A stretch of DNA of 9,993 nucleotides from an uncultured Alphaproteobacteria bacterium (GTDB lineage: Bacteria > Pseudomonadota > Alphaproteobacteria > RF32 > CAG-239): NCBI GenBank assembly GCA_910580155.1, contig CAJTWX010000062.1, positions 1 through 9,993 on the forward strand, given 5' to 3'. The notes under the pieces are model-generated. The model did not search any database and was not told where the DNA came from. It was given only the letters and a program-made list of their open reading frames with translations. The position numbers and the translations under genes are program-made. Below, piece after piece: positions 1 through 7,140 of the stretch (position 1 is its first letter; each line of letters begins with the position of its first letter).

Positions 1-1
1 C

Positions 2-517
2 AAACTACGGCAATATCTGCCCTGTCTGGAAAGGGAGGCAGGCATTACTGCGAAACGATTATGCGAGGCTGCTGCCGATTTGCGCAAAATCAAAGGTTTT
101 ATAGAAGACACCGTGGACGAGATTATTAACTCCAAAGTGCATAAATGGGGAGACTGCGGCTTTTCTTTTGACTATGCCGAATTTTTAAGCTGGCATAAAG
201 AATTGCGTTTTTATATTTTAAGGAAACTTTTAACAACTTTGGGCGGGCTTGATTATTCTCCTGAAGCAGACAGTTTGAACACACTTTCCGAACAATTATC
301 TGCCACGGCTTTCTCCGGTGCAACACTTGGCTGTTGCCAAATTCTCAAAGATGAGCTGAAAATCTGGATTATTAAAGAAAATCGCACTAACAAAGATATC
401 TGCAGCACGGAAGAATGGGAAAGATATACCAAGCAAAATCCGGAAGTACGCAACATTAAAATTCCTTATAAATTAAGGGCTGCAATGTTTTTTGAAAAAT
501 TATCGAAAAAAATATAA
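2..517 (+). CDS. tilS: tRNA(Ile)-lysidine synthase TilS, C-terminal part (5' end outside window)
   Basis: The reading frame is open from the first complete codon at position 2 to the TAA at 515-517, so this is the 3' part of a gene starting upstream; about 171 residues are visible. The visible start (KLRQYLPCLEREAGI) resembles the TilS segment after the N-type ATP-pyrophosphatase domain, and the later TLGCCQILKDELKIWIIKEN block matches the TLGGC-then-RE motif seen in alphaproteobacterial TilS. TilS uses ATP to attach lysine to C34 of tRNA-Ile(CAU), so that it reads AUA; it is cytoplasmic and essential. The catalytic PP-loop is outside the window and cannot be checked. A TTG at 80 could be taken for a start but is internal. 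The tRNA-Asp promoter begins 9 nt past the stop. Recognition is by remembered family patterns, not by alignment. Confidence 0.85.
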   Translation, partial: KLRQYLPCLEREAGITAKRLCEAAADLRKIKGFIEDTVDEIINSKVHKWGDCGFSFDYAEFLSWHKELRFYILRKLLTTLGGLDYSPEADSLNTLSEQLSATAFSGATLGCCQILKDELKIWIIKENRTNKDICSTEEWERYTKQNPEVRNIKIPYKLRAAMFFEKLSKKI

Positions 518-525
518 AAAAATGC

Positions 526-554
526 TTGCAATTATATTTTTTGTTGGTTATAAG
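526..554 (+). promoter_or_regulatory. Promoter of the tRNA-Asp gene
   Basis: TTGCAA at 526-531 and TATAAG at 549-554 are separated by exactly 17 nt, a good sigma-70-type match. Transcription would start near 561, about 9 nt before the tRNA, typical of a short-leader stable RNA gene. Its location just after the tilS stop suggests the tRNA is transcribed independently. Confidence 0.6.
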
Positions 555-569
555 TGTTTTTGTTCCGAT

Positions 570-646
570 GGGGGCGTAGTTCAGTTGGTTAGAATACATG
601 CCTGTCACGCATGGGGTCGCGGGTTCGAGCCCCGTCGCTCCCGCCA
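570..646 (+). tRNA. tRNA-Asp (anticodon GUC), CCA encoded
   Basis: A full cloverleaf can be folded by hand. The acceptor GGGGGCG (570-576) pairs with CGCTCCC (636-642) with one G-U. The D arm contains AGTTGGTTAG. The anticodon stem CATGC/GCATG encloses the loop CTGTCAC with anticodon GTC. The T arm has the TTCGAGC loop. The discriminator is G73, the identity base expected for aspartate, and CCA is encoded at 644-646. Total length is 77 nt. A terminator follows within 10 nt, so this is a single-gene unit. Confidence 0.97.
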
Positions 647-654
647 CGGAACGC

Positions 655-682
655 AAAAAGCTATCTTTAGATAGCTTTTTTT
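655..682 (+). terminator. Rho-independent terminator of tRNA-Asp
   Basis: The 11-nt arm 655-665 (AAAAAGCTATC) is perfectly complementary to 670-680, with a 4-nt loop and a run of seven T at 676-682. It lies 9 nt after the CCA end. The A-tract on the left means it could also work on the other strand. Confidence 0.8.
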
Positions 683-714
683 ATATCTGAAATACAATAA
701 TCAAATTCTGTACT

Positions 715-759
715 GAATAGCAAAAAAACAGCTCGTTCCGGAGCTGTTTTTTGCTATTC
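715..759. terminator. Bidirectional terminator between tRNA-Asp and the 133-residue minus-strand gene
   Basis: A long near-perfect inverted repeat: GAATAGC, A-tract, CAGCTC (715-734) against GAGCTG, T-tract, GCTATTC (741-759), with a 6-nt loop and one unpaired A. The A/T tracts flank the GC core on both sides. It lies 30 nt past the stop of the minus-strand gene, so its main job is probably to end that transcript; it may also back up the tRNA terminator. Confidence 0.75.
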
Positions 760-788
760 GTAATCAGAACTTTGAAACTCTATAAATT

Positions 789-1190
789 TTATCTGAAAAA
801 CTCTATGTTCACTTGATTATACTGCTCCCATACAGCCCCCAACTTACCACACTTTACTCCTAAATATATTTTAGTATCTGAATTTAGTCCCAGTATGCAT
901 TCTAAATATTCAAAAACATTTTTAACAGCTGAGAAATTTTGTGGTTGCAGCTCCCAAGCTCCACCCTCTTTTATATTATCACCTTGATATATAACAAGTG
1001 TATTATCGAGAAAATAGCCGCGAGGACACGCTATCATTATATCTTTGATAGCAGAAGAAGAAAAACCTGCGGCTAATAGTATTTCTTTATGTGATAACAC
1101 AGACTCCGGTTCTGCCAGTAGTAGCCCAGCTCGCGGTAAAATAATAAAAGCGCGGCGGCGTTTATGGAAATTTTCAATACTTGTATTCAT
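789..1190 (-). CDS. Unrecognised 133-residue protein
   Basis: An intact frame with ATG at 1190 and an AGAGGA ribosome-binding site 5 nt upstream, which supports this start. I do not recognise the family. The protein is soluble-looking, with a basic N-terminus (HKRRRAF), then ILPRAGLLLAEPE, a helix-like SHKEILLAAGFSSSAIKDI segment, and a Gly/aromatic C-terminal half (WELQPQNF, KIYLGVKCGKLGAVWEQYN). There is no signal peptide, membrane helix or obvious catalytic motif; its only two cysteines, C55 and C113, are not in a CxxC pair. It is monocistronic: a terminator lies downstream and the ABC operon is transcribed divergently upstream. The good start site and dedicated terminator make it a real gene, but no function can be assigned. 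Confidence 0.8.
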   Translation of the reverse strand: MNTSIENFHKRRRAFIILPRAGLLLAEPESVLSHKEILLAAGFSSSAIKDIMIACPRGYFLDNTLVIYQGDNIKEGGAWELQPQNFSAVKNVFEYLECILGLNSDTKIYLGVKCGKLGAVWEQYNQVNIEFFR

Positions 1191-1213
1191 TAAATCCTCT
1201 TTTATTTTTTATA

Positions 1214-1242
1214 TTTTTAATAATTCAATCACTTAATGTCAA
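1214..1242 (-). promoter_or_regulatory. Candidate promoter of the 133-residue gene
   Basis: On the minus strand a perfect TTGACA (plus 1237-1242) is followed after 17 nt by TAAAAA (plus 1214-1219), a weak -10. The start codon is about 25 nt further on. The -35 is convincing; the -10 is uncertain because the stretch is AT-rich. Confidence 0.4.
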
Positions 1243-1267
1243 TAACTGTACTGAGAATTTATACTGA

Positions 1268-1296
1268 TTGACAGAAGTTGTATTTTATGATATGTT
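1268..1296 (+). promoter_or_regulatory. Candidate promoter of the ABC exporter operon
   Basis: A consensus TTGACA (1268-1273), a 17-nt spacer, then TATGTT (1291-1296). The start codon of the first ABC gene is 32 nt downstream, with GTGAGGA (1318-1324) as ribosome-binding site. The box lies back to back with the minus-strand promoter of the neighbouring gene. Confidence 0.5.
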
Positions 1297-1327
1297 TTAT
1301 AGCATCTTATATATTTTGTGAGGAATT

Positions 1328-3085
1328 ATGCAGCCATTTCCTAAAAAGTTTTTTCCGCTGTTGGCGATATATCTCAAAATTTTTAAATGGCGGCTTGTGT
1401 TATTTTTTATTTTAATGATATTGGCAGCAACGCTTCTTAATCTGAATATTCGTTTTTTTTCTGATATTATCGGCGCGATTAAACTTGATAATCCTGATAG
1501 TGTGGACATTATGTTGTATGTTTACTTGTTTGCGGGGTGCAGCGCGGCATCTATATTTGCCAGCCGATATGCTGATTATTTTACCAACAAATACTTTCTC
1601 ATTCCTTGCAAGAGCCGGATGGAGCAGGATTTGTTTGCATACCTTTTGGGGCACAGTTATGAATTTATCACCTCCAAGCAAAGCGGTATGTTGATTGCAC
1701 AAAAAAATGAAGTTAAACAACTTCCCGAGATGTTAAGTCGCTTTAAGTGGGATGCGGAGATAATTCTTGATGTTATGGTCAAAACGATAATGCTTATGCT
1801 CATTTCCCCATTTATCGGACTCGGGTATTTTGCGTTGGGGGTTTTGGTGATTTATCCGGGGCGGTATTTCAGCACTGCGCTTATGAAAGCCAATAAAATC
1901 CGCGCCAAAATATCAGCCATTGTCAGCGGGCGGGTTTTGGATGTGGTTAACAATTTGGAAACAGTTAAACAATTTGACAATGTTGAGTACGAGAAGCAAC
2001 GGCTGCGTCCGTTATTTTTGCAGAGATATAATAGTGTTGTTAAGTCAACGGTGCTGTTTTTCAAGCAATATACGGCTGTCGGTGTGGCTGTCAGTTTTTC
2101 TTCTTTCTTACTGCTTGTCGCAGCGGTATTTTTTTGGAGCAAGGGGAACATTACAACCGCTGATGTTGTATTTGTGTTGATGGCTTTAACCGGCGGGTTA
2201 AATCAACTCGGAATGTTATTTGACAATTTCCAGCATCATAAAGCTGCAATTGCTAAAATAGAGCAAGGACTTGAACCTTTTGCTGTTCCACACGGAATTG
2301 TTGATACGCCTAATGCCGTGAAATTAAAAGCTAAGAACGGAAAAATTGAATTTAAGAATATAACGTTTGCTTATAAAGGCAGATGCAAACCGGTGTTTAA
2401 GGACTTCGACCTCACGATTAACGCCGGTGAGAAAGTCGGGCTTGTCGGGCAATCCGGCTCGGGAAAAACAACATTGGTTAATCTGTTGCAACGGGCGTAT
2501 GAACTGCAAGAGGGAGAGATTTTGATTGACGGGCAGAATATTGCTTTAGCAACGCAAGAAAGTTTGCACCAAAACATTAGCTTTATTCCGCAAGATACGG
2601 TGTTGTTTAACCGTAACATTGCCGAAAATATAGCGTTCGGTACAATATCTGCAACACAAAAGCAAATAGAACTTTCCGCAAAAAAAGCCCTTGCTGATGA
2701 ATTTATCAGAGCCAAAGACGGAGGGTATGAGAGTTTTGCCGGTGATAGAGGCTGTTTGCTTTCCGGCGGTGAACGACAGAGGATAGCCATTGCCAGAGCT
2801 GTTTTGAAAAAAGCGCCGATTCTCATTTTGGACGAGGCGACATCAGCCCTTGACAGCGAATCGGAACAACTCATCAACAAAGCACTTCAAAATATTATCG
2901 ATAAACAAACGGTGATTGCGATTGCGCACCGTTTATCCACGCTTAAAAATATGGACAGGATTATTGTTTTGGATAAGGGGCGAATTACAGAAGAAGGACG
3001 TTTTGATGAATTGATAGAAAAAGGCAGAAAATTTGCCAAACTCTATTTTGCTGAACAAAAGAAAAGCGGAGGGGCAAATGCTTAA
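1328..3085 (+). CDS. ABC exporter half-transporter, permease fused to ATPase (subunit 1)
   Basis: 585 residues with the layout of type IV ABC exporters: a transmembrane domain of about 300 residues (hydrophobic segments near 22-44, 59-83, 138-180 and 245-300) followed by a nucleotide-binding domain. Motifs seen: Walker A GQSGSGKT at 374-381, Q-loop Gln 422, signature LSGGE at 478-482, Walker B ending Asp502 with catalytic Glu503, D-loop SALD, and H-loop His534. All catalytic residues are present, so it should hydrolyse ATP; the signature ends in E instead of Q, a known variant. It sits in the inner membrane and would export a hydrophobic or amphipathic substrate. The next gene overlaps it by 8 nt and encodes a matching half, so a heterodimer is likely. 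Neither half shows lipid A-flippase or siderophore hallmarks that would name the substrate. Start: ATG with GTGAGGA 3 nt upstream. Confidence 0.9.
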   Translation: MQPFPKKFFPLLAIYLKIFKWRLVLFFILMILAATLLNLNIRFFSDIIGAIKLDNPDSVDIMLYVYLFAGCSAASIFASRYADYFTNKYFLIPCKSRMEQDLFAYLLGHSYEFITSKQSGMLIAQKNEVKQLPEMLSRFKWDAEIILDVMVKTIMLMLISPFIGLGYFALGVLVIYPGRYFSTALMKANKIRAKISAIVSGRVLDVVNNLETVKQFDNVEYEKQRLRPLFLQRYNSVVKSTVLFFKQYTAVGVAVSFSSFLLLVAAVFFWSKGNITTADVVFVLMALTGGLNQLGMLFDNFQHHKAAIAKIEQGLEPFAVPHGIVDTPNAVKLKAKNGKIEFKNITFAYKGRCKPVFKDFDLTINAGEKVGLVGQSGSGKTTLVNLLQRAYELQEGEILIDGQNIALATQESLHQNISFIPQDTVLFNRNIAENIAFGTISATQKQIELSAKKALADEFIRAKDGGYESFAGDRGCLLSGGERQRIAIARAVLKKAPILILDEATSALDSESEQLINKALQNIIDKQTVIAIAHRLSTLKNMDRIIVLDKGRITEEGRFDELIEKGRKFAKLYFAEQKKSGGANA

Positions 3086-4847
3086 TATTAAATATGAAGA
3101 ATTAAAAAAAGCTTCAGCTATATCTGCATTTCGCTTTTTTATAGACGCTTGCAAAGGTTTTCGCTGGATATTTCTTTTTGACGTGGTGTATTCGTTTTTA
3201 AACAGCTTATCCAAAATTTTGGTAGCGGTTTTATTTGCCAAGCTGATTGATTATTTCTCATCTATCAGTATTGCAGAGTTTTCGTGGCAGACGGCGATGC
3301 TCTATGTTTGCGGGATATTCGGGCTTTTTCTCTTTACCAACTCGTGCCGATATATTAGGGAAACAACAGATGAAAAGGCTCGCTCGCTTATCGGCTGGCG
3401 GGCGCAGGAGTATGCGCTTTCATACATCGCCAAACAATCCTCCGCATATTTGAAAGAACAAAAATCCGGCGCACTTGCTCAACGCATAAATAACTTCGGC
3501 GATAACTGCTGGACGTTGTTTTTAAGCTTTGAACGTGTTACTTCCTGTTTCTGGCTGATTATTATTCCGCTGTTTGTTATCGGCAAGACGGATTTGGGTA
3601 TTATGTCTTTAGTGTTGGCATTTGGTGGTTTATCGGTTTTGTTTTCGGTTTATGCCTCACGAGAATCCGCTTCTGTGCATAAAGAAAGCGAAAAGAAAGA
3701 AACCGCTTTTAACGGTGAAGTAACGGATGCATTAAGCAATATCCTCTTAATCAAGATGTTTGGGGCGGAACGGCTGGAAAACGAAAAGCTTAAAAAAGAT
3801 ATTGATGGCGTTAATTCATACAACATACGCAAAAGTAAGATAAACAATATTATCCGCGGCGGGCAGGAAGCTTTGATTGCGGCATTTCAAATTACCGTTC
3901 TTATTATTTCGCTTAACTTGTGGCACAAAGGGATAATCAAAGCGGCAGATGTTATTTTGCTGTTACTTTTACTCAATGACTTTCTGCCGCATTTTTCACG
4001 GTTGCTTAACGATGTAACACTCGTTCGCAACGATTTGGGCAAACTTGATTATTCCGTTGCCTTGTTACAGCAACCACTGAGCATTGTTGATGCCGAGAAT
4101 GCGCAAGAACTTGAAGCCGGTAAAGGAAAAATTGAATTTCAAAACATCAGGTTTGGATATGAAACGGGGAAAGATGTGTTTAATGATTTCAATTTAACGA
4201 TTAAGAACGGTGAAAGAGTTGGAATTGTCGGGCGCTCGGGCGGCGGCAAGAGTACGCTTATCAATTTGTTACAAAGAAACTACGATGTTTTAAGCGGGCG
4301 TATTTTGATTAACGGGCAAGATATTAAAGAAGTGACACTCGGTAGTTTGAAACGGGCACTGGCGGTCATTTCACAAGACAGTGTTTTGTTTCACCGCCCG
4401 ATTAAACAAAATATTTCTTTCGGTAATCCGGCGGCGACAACACGGCAAATTAAAGCCGCTGCAGAGCGGGCGCAAGCAGATAAATTTATAGAAGAAACAC
4501 CACACGGATATCTGACAATTACGGGCGAGCGCGGCGTGCAACTTTCGGGCGGACAGCGGCAGCGAATTGCTATTGCGCGGGCAATTTTGAAGAAAGCGCC
4601 GATTTTGATTTTGGACGAAGCAACGTCCGCTCTTGATAACGAAACCGAAAATGAAGTGATTGACGCTTTAAATGCCTTGATGAAAAATAAAACAGTTATC
4701 GCCATAGCGCACCGCTTATCCACGCTTAAAAATATGGACAGGATTATCGTGATTGACAACGGGCGAATCGTGGAAGAAGGTACACCCGCAGAGCTTTTAG
4801 ATAAAAAAGGCAAATTTGCAAAACTATGGAATTTGCAAAAAAGATAA
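3078..4847 (+). CDS. ABC exporter half-transporter, permease fused to ATPase (subunit 2)
   Basis: 589 residues from the ATG at 3078, chosen because a strong GGAGGGG ribosome-binding site (3067-3073) lies just upstream; a TTG in frame at 3033 is deep inside the previous gene and has no such site. The start overlaps the previous stop by 8 nt, which indicates translational coupling. Domain order is an N-terminal membrane domain, then an ATPase with Walker A GRSGGGKS at 385-392, signature LSGGQ at 489-493, Walker B Asp513 with catalytic Glu514, and H-loop His545. Both nucleotide sites of a heterodimer would therefore look competent, unlike exporters with one degenerate site. The ATPase domain resembles subunit 1 strongly, including a 32-nt identical DNA block. 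The substrate is unknown; a multidrug or lipid exporter is a family-level guess. No terminator is visible before the next promoter. Confidence 0.9.
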   Translation: MLNIKYEELKKASAISAFRFFIDACKGFRWIFLFDVVYSFLNSLSKILVAVLFAKLIDYFSSISIAEFSWQTAMLYVCGIFGLFLFTNSCRYIRETTDEKARSLIGWRAQEYALSYIAKQSSAYLKEQKSGALAQRINNFGDNCWTLFLSFERVTSCFWLIIIPLFVIGKTDLGIMSLVLAFGGLSVLFSVYASRESASVHKESEKKETAFNGEVTDALSNILLIKMFGAERLENEKLKKDIDGVNSYNIRKSKINNIIRGGQEALIAAFQITVLIISLNLWHKGIIKAADVILLLLLLNDFLPHFSRLLNDVTLVRNDLGKLDYSVALLQQPLSIVDAENAQELEAGKGKIEFQNIRFGYETGKDVFNDFNLTIKNGERVGIVGRSGGGKSTLINLLQRNYDVLSGRILINGQDIKEVTLGSLKRALAVISQDSVLFHRPIKQNISFGNPAATTRQIKAAAERAQADKFIEETPHGYLTITGERGVQLSGGQRQRIAIARAILKKAPILILDEATSALDNETENEVIDALNALMKNKTVIAIAHRLSTLKNMDRIIVIDNGRIVEEGTPAELLDKKGKFAKLWNLQKR

Positions 4848-4855
4848 TGTTTTCC

Positions 4856-4898
4856 TTGACTGGATACAAAAAAACATATAGGTTATGGGGTATATGAT
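4856..4898 (+). promoter_or_regulatory. Promoter region of the metal-sensing repressor gene
   Basis: TTGACT at 4856-4861 starts 9 nt after the stop of the ABC operon. The -10 is not clear: TATAGG (4877-4882) gives a 15-nt spacer, the same as in the ATPase promoter downstream, while TAGGTT (4879-4884) gives 17 nt. Either way the -10 would lie inside the proposed operator. AAGGAGG at 4899-4905 is a near-ideal ribosome-binding site. Confidence 0.45.
4876..4895. promoter_or_regulatory. Putative CsoR-type operator upstream of the repressor gene
   Basis: An imperfect 20-bp palindrome, ATATAGGTTATGGGGTATAT. It matches the site in front of the ATPase gene (5225-5244) at 14 of 20 positions when aligned without gaps, with the right half TAT-x-GGGTATA shared. 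Known CsoR-family operators are G/C-tract palindromes of the TACCC...GGGTA kind, which this resembles. It would give autoregulation. Confidence 0.5.
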
Positions 4899-4910
4899 AA
4901 GGAGGCTAAA

Positions 4911-5183
4911 ATGAACCATTGTATAGATTCAAAAGCACTGCATAATCGCCTAAACCGTATTTTGGGGCAAATTAACGCTATTAGCCGGATGGTAGACGAC
5001 GGGACACCTTGTGAAGAAGTATTATCGCAAATCAACGCTGCAAAATCTGCGTTGCATAAAGCCGGACAGATGGTGCTTGAAGGGCATTTAAATTGCTGCG
5101 TGCGCGAAGGAATTCAGCACGGCAATGCAGACGAGACAATTCAAAAATTTGCCAAAGCGATTGAGAGATTCTCAAACATTTAA
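4911..5183 (+). CDS. CsoR/RcnR-family metal-sensing transcriptional repressor
   Basis: 90 residues, the usual length of this all-helical family, which binds DNA as a tetramer without a helix-turn-helix and lets go when metal binds. The first helix carries the family pattern HNRLNRILGQINAISRMV. Likely ligands are Cys34, His59 and Cys63; the 25- and 4-residue spacings equal those of the Cu(I) ligands Cys36, His61 and Cys65 in Mycobacterium tuberculosis CsoR. A His at position 3 adds the N-terminal ligand position used by RcnR, giving an H-C-H-C fingerprint like that reported for nickel-sensing InrS. The residue before Cys34 is Pro, not the Tyr implicated in CsoR allostery. Start: ATG with AAGGAGG 5 nt upstream. 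The adjacent metal ATPase and similar operators upstream of both genes make it the regulator of that pump. Family certain; metal uncertain. Confidence 0.9.
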   Translation: MNHCIDSKALHNRLNRILGQINAISRMVDDGTPCEEVLSQINAAKSALHKAGQMVLEGHLNCCVREGIQHGNADETIQKFAKAIERFSNI

Positions 5184-5218
5184 ATTTACTGTGTGTTGGT
5201 TATGGTTGTTATTTCTGC

Positions 5219-5245
5219 TTGACATTATACCGTATAGGGTATAAT
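5219..5245 (+). promoter_or_regulatory. Promoter of the metal ATPase gene, overlapped by the operator
   Basis: TTGACA at 5219-5224 and TATAAT at 5240-5245 are both perfect consensus hexamers but only 15 nt apart, shorter than optimal. A second TATAAT lies at 5247-5252 (22-nt spacing). The inverted repeat fills the spacer and the first -10, so a bound repressor would block polymerase directly. Confidence 0.65.
5225..5244. promoter_or_regulatory. Putative CsoR-type operator of the metal ATPase gene
   Basis: A perfect inverted repeat TTATACC (5225-5231) / GGTATAA (5238-5244) with a 6-nt centre GTATAG, lying between the -35 and -10 boxes. The 20-bp length and the GGGTATA half match the site before the repressor gene. 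The position and pattern fit CsoR-family repression. Confidence 0.65.
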
Positions 5246-5283
5246 GTATAATGAGAAGAAAAATTTAAAATGAGGTTTTTAAT

Positions 5284-7140
5284 ATGGTTAAAGAAATTAT
5301 GGAATTTTTATCCGGCGTGAAAATGACTATTTTATCGGCAGTTTTTTTGCTTATTAGTTTAGGGTTTATGTTTTATGGCGTTGAGCCTGCTTTTAATCCC
5401 GCTTGGCTTACGGTTTTCATTTCCGGCACACCGATTGTTTATAAAGCTTTTTACAAGCTTATTTATTGCCGGTGCATTTCTTCTCCGCTTTTAATTACCA
5501 CTGCTATGATTGCGGCGATTATTATCGGCGAATTATTTGCTGCCGGTGAAGTTGCGCTGATTATGGCTGTCGGGGAGCTTTTAGAAGACGCAACAGTTGA
5601 CAAAGCCAAACGCGGTTTAGGGCGTTTGCTTGAGTTGACGCCGACAACCGGACGCAAAGTTTTTGCCAATGGCAAAGAAGAAACCGTTATACTTAAAGAC
5701 ATTCAAAAAGGCGACATCTTACGCATCCTTGCTGGCGAAACCATTCCGGCGGATGGTGTTATCACTAAAGGTTCAACCTCTATAAACCAAGCAACATTAA
5801 CAGGCGAATCGCTACCGGTTGATAAGACTATTGGTGATACGGTTATGGCTGGAACTGTCAACTTTTATGGCGTAATTGAAATGCGTGTCGAAAATGTTAA
5901 AGATACCTATTTGCAAAAAATGATTAACCTTGTTAAAAAAGCCGAAAGTGAAAAAGCACCAACACAAAAAATCGTAGATAAATGGGCTGCAATTCTCGTT
6001 CCGTCTGCTCTTGGTGTTGCGGTTTTGACATATTTCTTTACCGGAGAAATTATTCGCGCGGTAACGGTTTTGGTAGTTTTTTGCCCTTGCGCTCTCGTCC
6101 TTGCTACGCCAACATCGATTATGGCTGCTATCGGACAAGCAGCAAAACGCGGCGTGTTGATTAAATCCGGCGCGGCGCTTGAGGAAATGGGAAAAGTTGA
6201 TACGGTTGTTTTTGATAAAACAGGAACATTAACAACCGGAGGAATTGTTGTATCTGACGTTATTGCAATTACAGAAAAAATGACGAAAGAACAAGTCTTA
6301 TCACTTGCTGCAAGTATTGAAAAGTATTCCGAACATTCACTGGCAAAGGCAATTGTCTGTAAAGCCGTTGCCGACAAGATTAAATTAAGCGATATTGATA
6401 ATTTCCAAATGTATGCCGGAAAAGGTGTCTGCGGCAAAATTGACACGCATTCGCTTATAGCCGGCAACTTAAATTTTATTCAAGAATCCGGCGTTACCGT
6501 TAATGAAACCGCACAAAATGCCATTCAGAAAATTAGTAAGCAAGGAAAAGCATTGGTTATCATTGCCTATGACAAGCAAATTTCAGGCATTATCGCACTT
6601 GCTGATACAATTCGGCAAGAAACAGCAGCAACCCTTGCTGCTTTAGAACAGCAAAACGTCAACACCTTATTATTAACGGGAGACAACAGCACTACTGCCG
6701 CACAGTTTGCCCAGACTACAGGTATTCGAAACGTATTTGCGGACTTATTGCCTGATGACAAAGTTGAGAAAATCACATCCTTACAAAAAGATGGTCATAT
6801 TGTTTGTATGACGGGTGACGGAGTGAATGATGCCCCTGCGCTCAAAACGGCAAATGTCGGCGTGGCAATGGGTAATATTGGCAGCGATATTGCTGTTGAC
6901 GCGGCTGATATAGCTTTAATTAACGATAATATCGAAAGTTTGCCTTATCTTAAAAAATTATCATTATTGACTGTACAAACAATAAAAACAAACATCACTA
7001 TTTCGATGTTGCTTAACTTTTTGGGCATAGCCCTTTCGGTCAGCGGTATTTTGACGCCTGTTACCGGAGCAATTATGCATAATCTCGGGTCGGTATTAGT
7101 TGTCTTAAACGCAGCAAGGCTTTATGACCGCAAGATTTAA
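5284..7140 (+). CDS. P1B-type heavy-metal-translocating P-type ATPase
   Basis: 618 residues. Motifs: actuator TGES at 173-176, membrane metal motif CPC at 267-269, phosphorylation DKTGT with Asp311, SEHS at 349-352 where most P1B pumps have SEHP, TGD at 465-467, and hinge GDGVNDAPAL at 511-520. About eight membrane helices can be placed: four before the actuator, two around CPC and two at the C-terminus. The N-terminus enters the membrane almost at once; there is no CxxC metal-binding domain, only CRC at 62-64 before a helix. The last helix has HNLGS (599-603) and lacks both the MxxSS-type Cu(I) and the DxG-type Zn/Cd signatures, so the metal cannot be assigned. It would pump a metal ion out across the inner membrane using ATP. 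Start: ATG with GAGG 8 nt upstream. The upstream operator links it to the repressor. Confidence 0.93.
   Translation: MVKEIMEFLSGVKMTILSAVFLLISLGFMFYGVEPAFNPAWLTVFISGTPIVYKAFYKLIYCRCISSPLLITTAMIAAIIIGELFAAGEVALIMAVGELLEDATVDKAKRGLGRLLELTPTTGRKVFANGKEETVILKDIQKGDILRILAGETIPADGVITKGSTSINQATLTGESLPVDKTIGDTVMAGTVNFYGVIEMRVENVKDTYLQKMINLVKKAESEKAPTQKIVDKWAAILVPSALGVAVLTYFFTGEIIRAVTVLVVFCPCALVLATPTSIMAAIGQAAKRGVLIKSGAALEEMGKVDTVVFDKTGTLTTGGIVVSDVIAITEKMTKEQVLSLAASIEKYSEHSLAKAIVCKAVADKIKLSDIDNFQMYAGKGVCGKIDTHSLIAGNLNFIQESGVTVNETAQNAIQKISKQGKALVIIAYDKQISGIIALADTIRQETAATLAALEQQNVNTLLLTGDNSTTAAQFAQTTGIRNVFADLLPDDKVEKITSLQKDGHIVCMTGDGVNDAPALKTANVGVAMGNIGSDIAVDAADIALINDNIESLPYLKKLSLLTVQTIKTNITISMLLNFLGIALSVSGILTPVTGAIMHNLGSVLVVLNAARLYDRKI

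Noticed and set aside
570..646. tRNA-Asp as a mobile-element attachment site
   Set aside because: No integrase gene and no repeated copy of the tRNA 3' end found in the window.
492..674. Plus-strand open frame of 60 codons, and the minus-strand frame 456-656
   Set aside because: Both run through the tRNA-Asp gene; their peptides are translations of tRNA sequence.
2371..2880. 169-codon minus-strand open frame, with a similar one at 4391-4813
   Set aside because: Antisense shadows of the conserved ATPase domains, whose motifs are intact on the plus strand.
3033..3077. Upstream TTG start for the second ABC gene
   Set aside because: Would add 15 residues overlapping the previous gene; ATG 3078 has a strong GGAGGGG site at proper spacing.
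5907..6467. 186-codon minus-strand open frame
   Set aside because: Antisense to the P-type ATPase across its CPC and DKTGT motifs; no start signal or family likeness.
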